Positions 1-9,038 of a stretch of 64,000 bases of DNA are shown piece after piece; the first letter of the stretch is position 1; the number at the start of each line of letters is the position of its first letter. The position numbers and the translations under genes were made by a program. Source of the stretch: Flavisphingomonas formosensis (GTDB lineage: Bacteria > Pseudomonadota > Alphaproteobacteria > Sphingomonadales > Sphingomonadaceae); the NCBI RefSeq assembly GCF_009755815.1, contig NZ_WRPK01000008.1, positions 288,619 through 352,618 on the forward strand, written 5' to 3'. A model generated the notes under the pieces. It saw nothing but the letters and a program-made list of their open reading frames with translations, made no database searches and had not been told where the DNA came from.

Positions 1-364
1 AGCCGTCGGGCGCCTCCCCCGCCTGGCCCGCGCGGCGCAGCTCGCGCACCATGATGGTGAAATGGAACTCCACCTCGGTGATCGCCCAGCTCGACCATTG
101 ATCGATCCGCGCGCGAACCCGGATGTCATCCGGAAGCAGCGGCCCCGGCTTCAGCGCAGCGAGATACGCGGTGATCGCAACCGACTCGGTCAGCACGAAA
201 TCGCCGTCGACGAGCACGGGCACCTTGCCCATCGGGTTGAGCGCGAGAAAGTCGTCCGACTTGCCGTTCGGCACCGGCACCTGCCGATAGGGCAATCCGA
301 GCTCTTCCAGCACCCATAGGCACCGCGCTACCCGGCTTGGCTTGGTTCCATAAATCGTCAGCAT
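1..364 (-). CDS. Glutathione S-transferase family protein, N-terminal part
   Basis: The gene runs off the left edge of the window, so only the first 121 residues are visible. They form the thioredoxin-like N-terminal domain of a GST: a beta strand at the start (MLTIYGTKPSR), the NPMGKVPVL loop with the cis-proline that contacts glutathione (about residues 44-52), and the TESVAITAYLA segment (about residues 60-70) that in the family binds the gamma-glutamyl group. The helical C-terminal domain begins but is cut off. It is likely a cytosolic glutathione-dependent transferase or isomerase; the substrate cannot be told. It is divergent from the acyl-CoA dehydrogenase at 452, so the two share an 87-base promoter region. 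Confidence 0.85.
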   Translation of the reverse strand, partial: MLTIYGTKPSRVARCLWVLEELGLPYRQVPVPNGKSDDFLALNPMGKVPVLVDGDFVLTESVAITAYLAALKPGPLLPDDIRVRARIDQWSSWAITEVEFHFTIMVRELRRAGQAGEAPDG

Positions 365-451
365 TTCGCTCTCTCCCGCTTGACCGCGAATTAACACGCT
401 GGTTTAAAGTGTGCTAGTACATCATCTATAAGCACATAGGAGAGCGCCGCA

Positions 452-1633
452 ATGGGGGATAACAGCTTCGATGCCTGGCGGCGCCACTCGCCCTTCTACG
501 GCGAGACGCACGAAGCGCTTTCGGCCAGCGTGCGCGCCTTCATCCAGCGCGAAGCCCTGCCCCATGTCGACGCCTGGGAAGAGGCCGGCATCGTGCCGCG
601 CGATTTCCAGGAGAAGGCGGGCGCGGCGGGCCTGCTCGGGCTCGGCTTTCCCGAGGCGATAGGTGGGACCGAGGACGGGATCGACAGCTTCCACAAGCTC
701 GTGCTGGTCGACGAGACGGCGCGCTGCGGCTCGGGCGGCGTGCAGTCGGGCCTGTTCACCCATGCCGTCGCCATGCCGCTGCTGATCGACCATGGCGATC
801 CGGCGCTCGCTGCGCGGATCGCGCCCGAGATCATAGCGGGCCGGAAGATATTGGCGATCGCCGTCACCGCACCCTCCGGCGGATCGGACCTTGCGGCTCT
901 GAAGACGGTCGCGCGCCGCGACGGCGACAATTTCGTGGTGAGCGGATCGAAGACCTTCATCTCGAACGGCATGCGCGCCGATTATTTCGTGACAGCGGTG
1001 CGCACCGGCGGCGCCGGCATGGGCGGTATATCGATGCTGCTCATCCCGGGCGACAGCTCCGGCATCGCGCGCACCGCGCTCCGGAAGATGGGCTGGCATG
1101 CCGGCGACACCGCGACCCTGCATTTCGACGCGGTTCGCGTGCCGGCGAACCATCTGCTCGGCGAAGAGAACAGGGGCTTCAGGCCGATCCTGCGCAACTT
1201 CAACTGGGAACGCGTCCAGGCCGCGCAGCAATGCACCGCCTTCGCGCGCATTGCGCATGAGGAGGCGGTCGACTGGGCGGCGCAACGCGTCACCTTCGGC
1301 CAACCGCTCGGCACGCATCCGGTGATCCGATCGAAGCTCGCCGACATGAAGCGGCATATCGATACCACCCAGGCCTGGACCGACCTCAACGCCTGGCGCT
1401 TCGACCAGGGCACGGAATCGGCGGCTGAGATCGCGCTGCTCAAAGTGCAGGCGACGCAGATGTTCGAAAAGGTGCTGCGCGAGGCGGCACAGGTGCTGGG
1501 CGGCGCCAGCTTCGTCAAGGGCACGCTCATCGAACGGCTCTACCGCGAGGTCCGCGTGGGCGCGATCGGCGGCGGATCCGAAGAGATTTTGCTCGATCTG
1601 GCGGGACGCCAGCTCGGCTACGGCACGCAATGA
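452..1633 (+). CDS. Acyl-CoA dehydrogenase family protein (first of tandem pair)
   Basis: A 393-residue flavoprotein expected to oxidise an acyl-CoA thioester to the enoyl-CoA and pass electrons to ETF. The three-part fold is visible: a helical N-terminal domain, a central beta domain with the flavin-contacting TAPSGGSDLAALKT and SNGMRADYF segments (about residues 132-178), and a C-terminal helical domain ending in the GGGSEEILLDLAGRQLG motif. The start is chosen because AGGAGAG lies just upstream (439-445). The next dehydrogenase starts 10 bases after its stop, so the two are co-transcribed. etfAB lie downstream on the other strand. Length is normal for the family. The substrate is unknown; acyl chain, branched or xenobiotic CoA esters are all possible. 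Confidence 0.93.
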   Translation: MGDNSFDAWRRHSPFYGETHEALSASVRAFIQREALPHVDAWEEAGIVPRDFQEKAGAAGLLGLGFPEAIGGTEDGIDSFHKLVLVDETARCGSGGVQSGLFTHAVAMPLLIDHGDPALAARIAPEIIAGRKILAIAVTAPSGGSDLAALKTVARRDGDNFVVSGSKTFISNGMRADYFVTAVRTGGAGMGGISMLLIPGDSSGIARTALRKMGWHAGDTATLHFDAVRVPANHLLGEENRGFRPILRNFNWERVQAAQQCTAFARIAHEEAVDWAAQRVTFGQPLGTHPVIRSKLADMKRHIDTTQAWTDLNAWRFDQGTESAAEIALLKVQATQMFEKVLREAAQVLGGASFVKGTLIERLYREVRVGAIGGGSEEILLDLAGRQLGYGTQ

Positions 1634-1643
1634 GGGAGATTCC

Positions 1644-2795
1644 ATGCCCTATCAGACCAATGATTCGCTCTGGAGCCCGGAGCACCAGATCTTCCGCCAG
1701 ACCGTGCGCCATTTCCTGGCGACCGAGGTCGAGCCGAATGTCGACCAGTGGGTCGAGGATCATGAGATCCCGCGCAGCTTCTGGCTGAAAGCGGCCGAAG
1801 CCGGCATATTGGGCGTCGACATTCCCGAGGCCTATGGCGGACCGGGCGGCGACTTCCTCCACCGGCTCGTGATCGCCGAGGAGATCGGCTACAGCGTGGC
1901 CGGCGCGAGCATGGCGCCCTCCCTGATCGCCGACGGTACCGCCGAGATTCTCTACCGCTCGGCCAGCGAGGAACAGCGTCAGACCTATCTTCCGCCGATG
2001 ATCCGCGGCGAGATGCTGTTCGGCCTCGCCATCACCGAACCGGACAGCGGCAGCGACGTCTCCGCGATCCGCACCACCGCGCGGCGCGACGGCGACGATT
2101 ATGTGATCAGCGGATCGAAGACCTATATCTCGCAGGCCTCGATCGCGGACGCCTTCATGGTCGTCGCGCGGACCGGCGAGGAGCCAGGCTCCAAGGGCCT
2201 CTCGATGATCATCGTCGAGGCCGACCGGCCAGGGTTCAAGCGCGGCCGCGCGCTCAAGAAGATGGGCGTCAACGCCTCGAACACCGGCGAGATATCGTTC
2301 GACGAGGTGCGCGTGCCGGTCGCCAACCTGCTCGGCGCGGAGGGGCGCGGCATGGCGCTGTGCCTCGGCGGGGTGAACATGGACCGGATCACCTGGCCGC
2401 TGATCGCTCACGCCGCCTCGCAGCGCGCCTTCGAGGAGACGGTGGAGTTCGTGAAGAACCGCAAGGCGTTCGGCCAGACGATCTTCGATTTCCAGAACAC
2501 CCAGTTCAAGCTCGCAGAGATCAAGACAGAGCTCGCCGTCGGCCGCGCCTATCTGGACGAAATCATCCGCGACTATCAGGCCAATGGGAAGCTCGACACG
2601 CTGAAATGCGCGATGGCCAAGATGTGGCTGCCGGAGATGGAAGCGCGGATCATGGATACATGCGTGCAGCTCCACGGCGGCGCGGGCTATATGGACGAAT
2701 ATCCGATCTCGCGCCTCTACACGGCAGCGCGGCTGCATCGCATCTTCGCAGGGACGGCGGAGATCATGCGGGTGATCGTCGCGCGGTCGCTGTAG
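1644..2795 (+). CDS. Acyl-CoA dehydrogenase family protein (second of tandem pair)
   Basis: A 383-residue member of the same family as the upstream gene but clearly diverged from it. The flavin and substrate segments are seen at ITEPDSGSDVSAIRTTA (about residues 131-147) and SGSKTYISQASIADAFMVV, and the C-terminal signature HGGAGYMDEYPISRLYTAARLHR leads into FAGTAEIMR, which carries the Glu that acts as catalytic base in many family members. GGAG lies before the ATG. Two different acyl-CoA dehydrogenases in one transcript may form a heteromer or act at successive steps of a CoA-ester pathway; that is inference from position only. The downstream EthD gene is separated by a repeat element. Confidence 0.93.
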   Translation: MPYQTNDSLWSPEHQIFRQTVRHFLATEVEPNVDQWVEDHEIPRSFWLKAAEAGILGVDIPEAYGGPGGDFLHRLVIAEEIGYSVAGASMAPSLIADGTAEILYRSASEEQRQTYLPPMIRGEMLFGLAITEPDSGSDVSAIRTTARRDGDDYVISGSKTYISQASIADAFMVVARTGEEPGSKGLSMIIVEADRPGFKRGRALKKMGVNASNTGEISFDEVRVPVANLLGAEGRGMALCLGGVNMDRITWPLIAHAASQRAFEETVEFVKNRKAFGQTIFDFQNTQFKLAEIKTELAVGRAYLDEIIRDYQANGKLDTLKCAMAKMWLPEMEARIMDTCVQLHGGAGYMDEYPISRLYTAARLHRIFAGTAEIMRVIVARSL

Positions 2796-2817
2796 GGGGA
2801 CGGATAGGCTGCTCGTT

Positions 2818-2920
2818 TTCGTCATTCCGACGGAAGTCGGAATCCATTCGCCGCGGCGCCTCATCTTATGGGCAACGCTGCGGCGAATGGATCCCGTATC
2901 AAGTCCGGGATGACGAATGT
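2818..2920. repeat. Dispersed intergenic palindromic repeat
   Basis: An 8-bp inverted repeat ATTCCGAC/GTCGGAAT with a GGAA loop (2824-2843) is followed by ATCCATTCGCCGC, and an oppositely oriented partner (GCGGCGAATGGATCCCG, then TCCGGGATGACGAA) closes the block. The same elements recur at 4041-4223 and 47135-47185. Paired copies like this are typical of sphingomonad intergenic regions and may act as terminators or mRNA ends. Confidence 0.75.
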
Positions 2921-2954
2921 TGGAATCACATCACGCCATCCAAGGACCCAGCCC

Positions 2955-3317
2955 ATGTTCAAGGTGATCGTCCTCGCGAAGAAGCGGCCCGACATCAGCT
3001 TTGAGACCTTCCGCGACTATTATTCGAACCATCACGTCCATTTCATGAACCGGCTGCTCGATCATGGCGCAGCGGTGCATCGGCGCAATTTCGTGATCCA
3101 TCCGAATCCCGACGCACCCGGCGACTATGACGTTATCTCCGAGGTCTTCTACGAGGATCGCGCGACCGCCGAGGCGACGATGAATGAGATGGCCGATCCC
3201 GAGGTGCATCGCCGGCGCGTCGAGGACGAAACGCATTTCCTCATCCCCGCCTCCGTCCGCGTCTTCCTCGTCGAAACCGACACGACGGTGTTCCGTCCGA
3301 TCGAGGGAATGGGCTGA
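2955..3317 (+). CDS. EthD domain-containing protein
   Basis: A 120-residue protein of the EthD/dimeric alpha-beta barrel family. It begins MFKVIVLAKKRPDISFETFR, with the family pattern of a first beta strand followed by a 'TFRDYY..HH' helix, and contains DVISEVFYEDRATAEA, the second half of the ferredoxin-like fold. EthD is known from ether-degradation loci, where it is needed beside a P450 system, but most family members in CoA-ester catabolism clusters have no assigned reaction. It lies between the acyl-CoA dehydrogenase pair and a nitroreductase-like gene on the same strand, so it is probably part of the same catabolic unit despite the intervening repeat. Confidence 0.8.
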   Translation: MFKVIVLAKKRPDISFETFRDYYSNHHVHFMNRLLDHGAAVHRRNFVIHPNPDAPGDYDVISEVFYEDRATAEATMNEMADPEVHRRRVEDETHFLIPASVRVFLVETDTTVFRPIEGMG

Positions 3318-3345
3318 TGCCGGGCTATTTTCCGGGAGATTGGTC

Positions 3346-4017
3346 TTGAACGTGTCCGAAGCCGTGGCGACGCGGCGCTCGATCCGCCATTTCCTGCCCG
3401 ATCCGGTCGATCCGGTGGTACTGCGCCGCGTGCTCGACAAGGCGCGCGCGGCGCCCTCTGGCGGCAACCTCCAGCCGTGGAATAGCCATGTGCTGTCTGG
3501 TGCCGCGCTGGCACGGCTCTGCGAGGCGATCGCCGCGGTGCTGCCGCTGGGACGGGCGGCGCATGCCCCCGAATATCCGATCTATCCCGCCGCGCTCGAC
3601 GGCCGCTATAGCGCGAGCCGCCATGAGGTCGGCGAGGCGATGTATGCCGCGCTCGGCGTCACGCGGGAGGACAAGAAGGGACGGCTCGCCCAGTTCGCGC
3701 GCAATTACCGCGCGTTCGGCGCGCCGATGCTGATGCTGGTGCACATGCCGCGCTATATGGGGCCGCCGCAATGGGCCGACGTCGGCATGTGGCTGCAGAC
3801 GGTGATGCTGCTGCTGCGCGAAGAAGGGCTGGACAGCTGCGCGCAGGAGGCGTGGGCGGTCTATCAGCGCGAGATCCGCGCCTGCGTCGCCATCCCGGAG
3901 GACCATATCCTGTTCTGCGGCGTCTCGATCGGGCGGCGTGCCGCGGACCGGCCGGTCAATGGCTTTCCGGTGTCGCGCGTGCCGCTGGAGGAGAGCGTGA
4001 CGTTCGTCGAGGCGTGA
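3346..4017 (+). CDS. Nitroreductase family protein
   Basis: A 223-residue FMN-dependent oxidoreductase of the nitroreductase fold. The N-terminus VSEAVATRRSIRHFLPDPVD contains the conserved RRSIR FMN-phosphate contact, followed by APSGGNLQPWN, a family hallmark, and GVSIGRRAADRPVN near the C-terminus. A TTG start at 3346 is preferred because GGGAG (3334-3338) sits 7 bases upstream; GTG at 3352 is the alternative, and the open frame extends further upstream inside the EthD gene without a plausible ribosome site. Such enzymes reduce nitro groups, quinones or enones with NAD(P)H. It may be the reductive partner of the neighbouring acyl-CoA dehydrogenases, but the substrate is unknown. Confidence 0.87.
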   Translation: MNVSEAVATRRSIRHFLPDPVDPVVLRRVLDKARAAPSGGNLQPWNSHVLSGAALARLCEAIAAVLPLGRAAHAPEYPIYPAALDGRYSASRHEVGEAMYAALGVTREDKKGRLAQFARNYRAFGAPMLMLVHMPRYMGPPQWADVGMWLQTVMLLLREEGLDSCAQEAWAVYQREIRACVAIPEDHILFCGVSIGRRAADRPVNGFPVSRVPLEESVTFVEA

Positions 4018-4037
4018 ATGCGGCTTTATCTTTCGCC

Positions 4038-4226
4038 ATCATCCCGACGAAAGTCGGGATCCATTTTGCCGCAGCGTTGCGCCTTTTGAACGACGTGGCG
4101 GCGAATGGATCCCGGATCAGCTAAGCGCCCCCTGAGTCGGGATAACGGAGGAGAAAAACCTATCTCCGCGCTAGAATTGTCATGAAGCGATAAGCGATAA
4201 TGGATCCCGACTTTCGTCGGGATGAC
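4038..4226. repeat. Pair of inverted intergenic repeats between convergent genes
   Basis: Two copies of the palindrome ATCCCGAC/GTCGGGAT (4041-4060 with GAAA loop; 4204-4223 with TTTC loop) lie head to head between the nitroreductase gene and etfA. The block also contains the GCGGCGAATGGATCCCGG segment seen at 2880. It probably acts as a bidirectional end for the two convergent transcripts. No gene is seen in 4018-4234. Confidence 0.75.
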
Positions 4227-4234
4227 GGGCCTCC

Positions 4235-5164
4235 CTACAATTTCCCCGCGAGTTCCGGGACGACCTTGAAGAGGTCGCCGACGAGGCCGATGTCCGCCAC
4301 CTGGAAGATGGGGGCGTCCTCATCCTTGTTGATGGCGATGATGGTCTTCGAGTCCTTCATGCCGGCGAGATGCTGGATCGCGCCGGAGATGCCGACCGCG
4401 ATATAGACTTCCGGAGCGACGATCTTGCCGGTCTGGCCGACCTGATAGTCGTTGGGCACATAACCCGCATCCACCGCCGCGCGGCTCGCGCCGACCGCCG
4501 CGCCGAGCTTGTCGGCCAGCGGCTCGATGATGGTGTGGAAGTTCTCGCTATTCTGCAGCGCGCGGCCACCCGACACGATGATCTTTGCCGAGGTGAGCTC
4601 GGGACGTTCGGACTTGCTGATTTCCGCGCCGACGAAGCTCGACAGGCCAGAATCGCCCTTGCCCGCAACGGCCTCGACCGCCGCGCTGCCGCCTTCCTTC
4701 GCCGCCTTCTCGAAGGCGGTGCCGCGCACCGTGATCACCTTCTTGGCGTCAGAGGATTGCACCGTGGCGATCGCGTTACCCGCATAGGTCGGCCGGGTGA
4801 AGGTGTCGGCGCTCTCCACCGACAGGATCTCGGAGATCTGCATGACGTCGAGCAGCGCGGCGACGCGCGGCGCGATGTTCTTGCCATTGGCGGTGGCCGG
4901 CGCGACGAACGCGTCGTAACCCGCCATCAGATCGACCACCAGCGGCGCCACATTCTCGGGCAGCGCATTGGCATAAGCGGGATCGTCCGCCAGCAGCACC
5001 TTGGCGACGCCGGCGATCTTCGCCGCCGCATCCGCCGCGCCCTGCGCGCCCGAGCCTGCGACCAGCGCATGGACTTCGCCCAGCTTGCCCGCGGCGGTCA
5101 CCGCGGCCAGGGTCGCGTCCTTCACCGACCCATTGTCGTGCTCGACCAGGACCAACACGCTCAT
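4235..5164 (-). CDS. etfA: Electron transfer flavoprotein, alpha subunit
   Basis: A 309-residue ETF alpha subunit. It binds the FAD that takes electrons from acyl-CoA dehydrogenases and hands them to ETF:ubiquinone oxidoreductase at the membrane. The N-terminal domain starts [20 protein letters not shown]; the C-terminal FAD domain shows [34 protein letters not shown] and [14 protein letters not shown], all diagnostic. Its ATG overlaps the etfB stop by 4 bases (ATGA), giving translational coupling. Its likely clients in this window are the dehydrogenases at 452, 1644 and 14350. Confidence 0.97.
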   Translation of the reverse strand: MSVLVLVEHDNGSVKDATLAAVTAAGKLGEVHALVAGSGAQGAADAAAKIAGVAKVLLADDPAYANALPENVAPLVVDLMAGYDAFVAPATANGKNIAPRVAALLDVMQISEILSVESADTFTRPTYAGNAIATVQSSDAKKVITVRGTAFEKAAKEGGSAAVEAVAGKGDSGLSSFVGAEISKSERPELTSAKIIVSGGRALQNSENFHTIIEPLADKLGAAVGASRAAVDAGYVPNDYQVGQTGKIVAPEVYIAVGISGAIQHLAGMKDSKTIIAINKDEDAPIFQVADIGLVGDLFKVVPELAGKL

Positions 5165-5910
5165 GCCGCAACTCCCATCGCCTTGAGCTTGGCGACAAGC
5201 TCGTCAACATCCGCAACCTTCACGCCCGCGACGCGCTTCGGCGGCTCGGACACCTTGAGGGTCTTGAGGCGCGGCGTCACGTCCACGCCGTAGTCGGCCG
5301 GGGTCTTCTGCGCGAGCGGCTTGGACTTGGCCTTCATGATGTTCGGCAGCGAGGCATAGCGCGGCTCGTTGAGGCGCAGGTCGGTCGTGATGATCGCCGG
5401 CGTCTTGAGGCTCACCGTCTCGAGGCCGCCATCGACCTCGCGCGTCACCTTCACGCTGTCGCCCTCGACCTCGACCTTCGAGGCGAAAGTGCCCTGCGGA
5501 CGGCCCGTCAGCGCCGCCAGCATCTGACCGGTCTGGTTCGAATCGTCGTCGATCGCCTGCTTGCCGAGGATCACGAGGCCGGGGGCCTCCTCCTCGACGA
5601 TCTTGGCGAGCAGCTTGGCGACGCCCAGCGGCTCCACCTCGCCCTCGGACACCACCAGGATCGCCCGGTCCGCGCCCATCGCCAGCGCAGTGCGCAGCGT
5701 TTCCTGCGCCTTCGCCTCGCCGACCGAGACCGCCACGATCTCGGTGACGACGCCCTTCTCCTTCAGGCGGATCGCCTCTTCCACGGCGATCTCGTCGAAC
5801 GGGTTCATCGACATCTTCACATTGGCGAGATCGACGCCGCTGCCGTCCATCTTCACCCGCGGCTTCACATTATAATCGATCACCCGCTTCACGGGCACCA
5901 GGACCTTCAT
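5161..5910 (-). CDS. etfB: Electron transfer flavoprotein, beta subunit
   Basis: A 249-residue ETF beta subunit that binds AMP and docks the dehydrogenase partner. [19 protein letters not shown] at the start, [19 protein letters not shown], and [21 protein letters not shown] (the ETF-beta signature region) are present. The start at 5910 is chosen because AGGAGGTGAGGCC lies directly upstream; the frame is open further upstream but without a ribosome site or similarity. It is the first gene of the etfBA operon. Confidence 0.97.
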   Translation of the reverse strand: MKVLVPVKRVIDYNVKPRVKMDGSGVDLANVKMSMNPFDEIAVEEAIRLKEKGVVTEIVAVSVGEAKAQETLRTALAMGADRAILVVSEGEVEPLGVAKLLAKIVEEEAPGLVILGKQAIDDDSNQTGQMLAALTGRPQGTFASKVEVEGDSVKVTREVDGGLETVSLKTPAIITTDLRLNEPRYASLPNIMKAKSKPLAQKTPADYGVDVTPRLKTLKVSEPPKRVAGVKVADVDELVAKLKAMGVAA

Positions 5911-5923
5911 GGCCTCACCTCCT

Positions 5924-5947
5924 ATATAGTACGGTAACACACTATAT
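5924..5947 (-). promoter_or_regulatory. Inverted repeat upstream of etfB
   Basis: ATATAGT (5924-5930) and ACTATAT (5941-5947) form a perfect 7-bp inverted repeat with a 10-base spacer, 14 bases upstream of the etfB start codon and next to its ribosome site. The size and position fit a repressor operator (TetR- or GntR-like) or a promoter-overlapping site. No regulator gene is adjacent. Confidence 0.45.
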
Positions 5948-6128
5948 GGGGAACTATCGATTTCGCAGCGTTGCGCAAGCCCTTTTCGCGCACGCTGGCT
6001 TCCAAGAAAGTGTGGACGTAAATAGGCGTCGAACCGGGTCCTCATATCGGCGCACGTCGGCGATCCAGTAGTCGCACCGGATGCACCAGATGCTACGTGA
6101 CTCAACGGTCGTCACTCAGCATGCCTCG

Positions 6129-6969
6129 CTAGGGTCAGGACCCATTGATACGAGCGTTGTGATGCGATTCAGGCTCCGTGAGGAGACTGGACTTGAGCGA
6201 CCTGTATTGGCTGACGGACGAGCAGATGGCGCGGCTTGAGCCGTATTTTCCGAAGTGCCACGGCAAGCCCCGGGTTGACGATCGCCGGGTGTTGAGCGGG
6301 ATCATTTTTGTGAACCACAATGGCTGCGCTGGCGCGATGCGCCGAAAGACTATGGGCCGCACAAGACGCTGTACAATCGCTGGAAGCGGTGGGGCGACAG
6401 GGGCGTATTCCTGCGGATAATGGAAAGTCTGGCTGCGCCGCAGGCGGCCGAACGCAAGACGGTGATGATCGACGCGACCTATCTGAAGGCGCACCGCACG
6501 GCATCGAGCCTGCGGGTAAAAAAGGGGGCGCGGGCGCCTGATTGGCCGCACGAAAGGCGGCATGAACACCAAGCTTCATGCCGTGACGGATAGCAATGGT
6601 CGCCCGATCAGCTTCTTCATGACCGCAGGCCAGGTCAGCGATTATATCGGCGCGGCGGCCTTGCTGGACGAGCTTCCCAAAGCCCAATGGCTGCTGGCGG
6701 ATCGTGGCTACGACGCCGACTGATTCCGCGATGCTTTGCAGGAAAGGGCATCACCCCCTGCATCCCGGGCCGGAAATCCCGGAACAAGGCCGTCAAATAC
6801 GACAAACGTCGCTACAAGCGCCGCAACCGGATCGAGATCATGTTCGGCCGCCTGAAGGACTGCGGCGGGTCGCCACACGCTACGACAGGTGCCCAACCAC
6901 CTTCTTCTCCGCCATCGCCCTCGCTGCCACCGTCATCTTGTGGCTCTGATCAGCGAGTCCTGACGCTAG
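6129..6969 (+). mobile_element. Decayed IS5-family (IS427-like) insertion sequence
   Basis: About 840 bp, flanked by CTAG on both sides (6129-6132 and 6966-6969). Terminal inverted repeats are visible: GGTCAGGACCC at 6133 against GAGTCCTGACG at 6955-6965 (reverse complement CGTCAGGACTC), with two mismatches. The TA inside CTAG may be the duplicated target. The single transposase gene inside is broken many times, so the copy is dead. Confidence 0.8.
6178..6949 (+). pseudogene. IS5-family transposase, multiply frameshifted
   Basis: The frame begins with LSDLYWLTDEQMARLEPYFP and VDDRRVLSGIIFV, typical of this IS5 group. It shifts at about 6324 (continuing RWRDAPKDYGPHKTLYNRW, then DATYLKAHRTASSLRVKKG), again at about 6524 (GRTKGGMNTKLHAVTD to LADRGYDAD), meets an in-frame TGA at 6721-6723 where the family has Trp, shifts near 6745 (GITPCIPGRKSRNKAVKYDKR, RIEIMFGRLKD) and again near 6867 (RRVATRYDRCPTTFFSAIAL). 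All pieces are collinear with an intact transposase of about 255 residues. Four frameshifts and one stop show long decay rather than a sequencing slip. Confidence 0.87.
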
Positions 6970-7214
6970 CTATCTGAGCGTCTCAACCCGATCTTGAGCA
7001 ATGTTGCGCGGCATCGTTGATCGTTGCTCTGCGTGGCAGGGCGTCTGAATATCGTCTAGCCCACGTGGGCAAATTCGAGACGTCAACGCGACGGCGGCGA
7101 TTCGCCTCTCTCGTTTGAAAGCGCCCGCTCCGGACACGCTGACAGAGCGGTCGTTGACGAAATTCGCCTGTCTTCTATCAGGTTAATTAGCCGCGCACGA
7201 TATCGGCCCGCTTT

Positions 7215-7990
7215 TCAACGGATAAAGAACTCGATCGGCACCGCCAACTCGACTTCGTCCGGCCGATCAGCCGGAATCCTGGGCAGAGGATCGGCTCGCC
7301 GCAGCGTCTCGAGCGCGGCTCGGTCGAGCGCCGGATAGCCTGAACTACGCACCAGAGACGACGTCAGGACGCGCCCGTCGCGATTGATGTGGGAGCGGAT
7401 GTAGACGACGCCCTGTTGCCGCGTGCTACGCGCCGCCCCAGGGTAGCGTCGAAATTTCTCCAACCGCGCCAACACACGGCCTTCCCAGCTATCGGGTGCG
7501 TCACTCTGCGCCAGCGGGGCTGGTGGCGCTGGGATTGCCTTCGGTGCGACGGTCTCGACCTGTTGTGGGGCGGGATCAGCCTTTGGCTGCTCGCTGGGCG
7601 GCGGTACGATCAGCGGCCTCGCCAATGGCGTGGTGATTGCTGGATCGGCTCGATCTTGGGCGGGATCGGGCGCGTTTCCTTCTCGCGCGCTGGCTGCGGA
7701 TTTTCCTTCTCGGTCCGATCCGTTTCTTCCGGAGGCGATGCGAGCGGAAGCAGCGCCACCACCAGCGGGGCCGACGGCTTGGCGACCGTGGAAGGCTCGC
7801 TGAACTGAATAGCGAATGCCGCGATCAGCGCGGCATGGATCGCGAGCGTGACGGCGACCGCTTTCGGCTTGGCGCCACGCGGTGCGCCATAGACGCCGCG
7901 TTCGATGGGGAGCGCAAGCACGAGCGGCGCAGTGGTAGTATCCGCTTCGCCGACCTCGGGAAGCGGATCAGGACGCACGAGAGCGAGCAC
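7215..7990 (-). pseudogene. TonB-family protein, frameshifted
   Basis: The first half (from a GTG at 7990) has a cytoplasmic start, one transmembrane helix (VAVTLAIHAALIAAFAIQF, about residues 44-62) and a proline-rich periplasmic linker. The second half, in another frame, holds the TonB C-terminal domain with SWEGRVLARLEKFRRYPGAA, GVVYIRSHINRDGRVL and ALDRAALETLRRADPLP. The frames meet near 7625-7630, where a one-base change separates the linker from the proline-rich LARPLIVPPPSEQPK. If the break is real, the envelope energy-transducing protein is not made whole. The neighbouring genes are also damaged, which favours true decay. Programmed slippage is not supported by any obvious slippery run. 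Confidence 0.8.
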
Positions 7991-8180
7991 GCCGCGGCCT
8001 CCCTGATCGGCGGATGTGATGAGCGATCACGATCAACGGGAAGGCCAGCGCGGCCCACTACAACCACCACAAGCCTCCGCCACCCAGCAGCGCTGAGAGC
8101 AGGCCAAAGAGCGTCAGTAAGGCCAGGCCGATCGGCCAGCCCCATAGCCGTGCGAAACCGACATTGTCCCACCGCGTCAT
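7968..8180 (-). pseudogene. Small membrane protein with in-frame stop
   Basis: An ATG at 8180 overlaps the stop of the PepSY gene (ATGA). The frame codes for MTRWDNVGFARLWGWP followed by a hydrophobic helix rich in Leu, then meets TAG at 8058-8060 after 40 residues. Beyond that stop the same frame continues as WAALAFPLIVIAHHIRR, a second hydrophobic helix and basic tail, to a TGA at 7968 overlapping the tonB-like gene start. A two-helix protein of about 70 residues is therefore broken by one base change. Small two-helix proteins of this kind sit between PepSY and tonB genes in iron-uptake clusters; the function is unknown. A 40-residue single-helix product could still be made. Confidence 0.6.
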
Positions 8181-9027
8181 TTAGCGGGCTCCGGTTCCAG
8201 GCCCGCACCGTGCGAGCGTTGAGATTGCGCCGCAGGTGTCGCTCGCCGACGTCGCGCAAGCCATAGATAGAGCCCGCTGCCAAGCACCAAGATCGTCACG
8301 ACGTCGAGCAAGGCCCAAAGGATCTTGAGGGGCAGACCGCCATAGTCGCCAAAATGCAGCGGGCGCGATACGTCGAGCAGGCGCAGATACCACGGCACCG
8401 GCAAAGCACCTGCCATGCTCGGCTTTCCGGTCAGCGCGTTGATGGCGACCGGGGCTGTCAGACGCTTCGTCAGCGTCGTCGTGCCGCTTCCCCACACCAG
8501 ATAATAGCCTGGGATGCCGGGCGCCTTGCCGGGGAAGATCACGGTTTCGAATTTCATCTCCAGCGCAACGCGGCGCGCTGTCGCCAAGGCTTCATCCGGG
8601 CCGATCGCCATACCGTTGGACTCGACGGTGGGAAGCGTTCGGCTGATCCCAGCTCGCCAGGCGTTAGAGAGCGGGCGCTCGATCGCGTTCATAAAGCCCG
8701 TCGCTGTCACGACCAGGAGCCAAGCCGCGGACGCGATCCCAATCACGTTATGCCGGTCAAGCCAGGCGAGGCGGCGGCTGCGTTCCACTCGGATGTCGCC
8801 GAATGGCCGGCCCGCCGCAAACGGCGCGTAGATCATGATGCCCGAGATGACAGACAGCAGAGCGGTCGCACCTACGGCGGCGATGAACAGCCGCCCCGGC
8901 AGGCCTGCAAGCAATTCGCCGTGCACCGCGAGGAGCAGGCCGACGATGCCGGGGGGCTTGGGCCGGCCGGCATCCTTTGGCAGACCGCTCTGTCCATCGA
9001 ACAGCAGCGGCCTCTGACCACCGTATT
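8177..9027 (-). pseudogene. PepSY-associated membrane protein, N-terminus lost
   Basis: About 283 codons with the C-terminal two thirds of a PepSY-TM (iron-regulated, ferric-siderophore reductase-like) inner membrane protein. Visible are a helix in LFIAAVGATALLSVISGIMIY, a second in ASAAWLLVVTATGFMNAIE, a periplasmic PepSY-like region, and a last helix in LKILWALLDVVTILVLGSGLYLWLA followed by an RRRR stop-transfer. The usual first helix and N-terminal PepSY segment are missing. At about 9027-9040 the sequence passes straight into the IS110 remnant, so the gene was cut there. It belongs with the small protein and tonB-like gene as a decayed iron-uptake cluster; no TonB-dependent receptor is present. 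Confidence 0.75.
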
Positions 9028-9038
9028 CCAGCGCGCAT

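Noticed and set aside
3184..3345. An ATG at 3184 as start of the nitroreductase gene
   Set aside because: It would overlap most of the EthD gene's end, has no ribosome site, and the added residues are unlike the family; TTG 3346 has GGGAG at good spacing.
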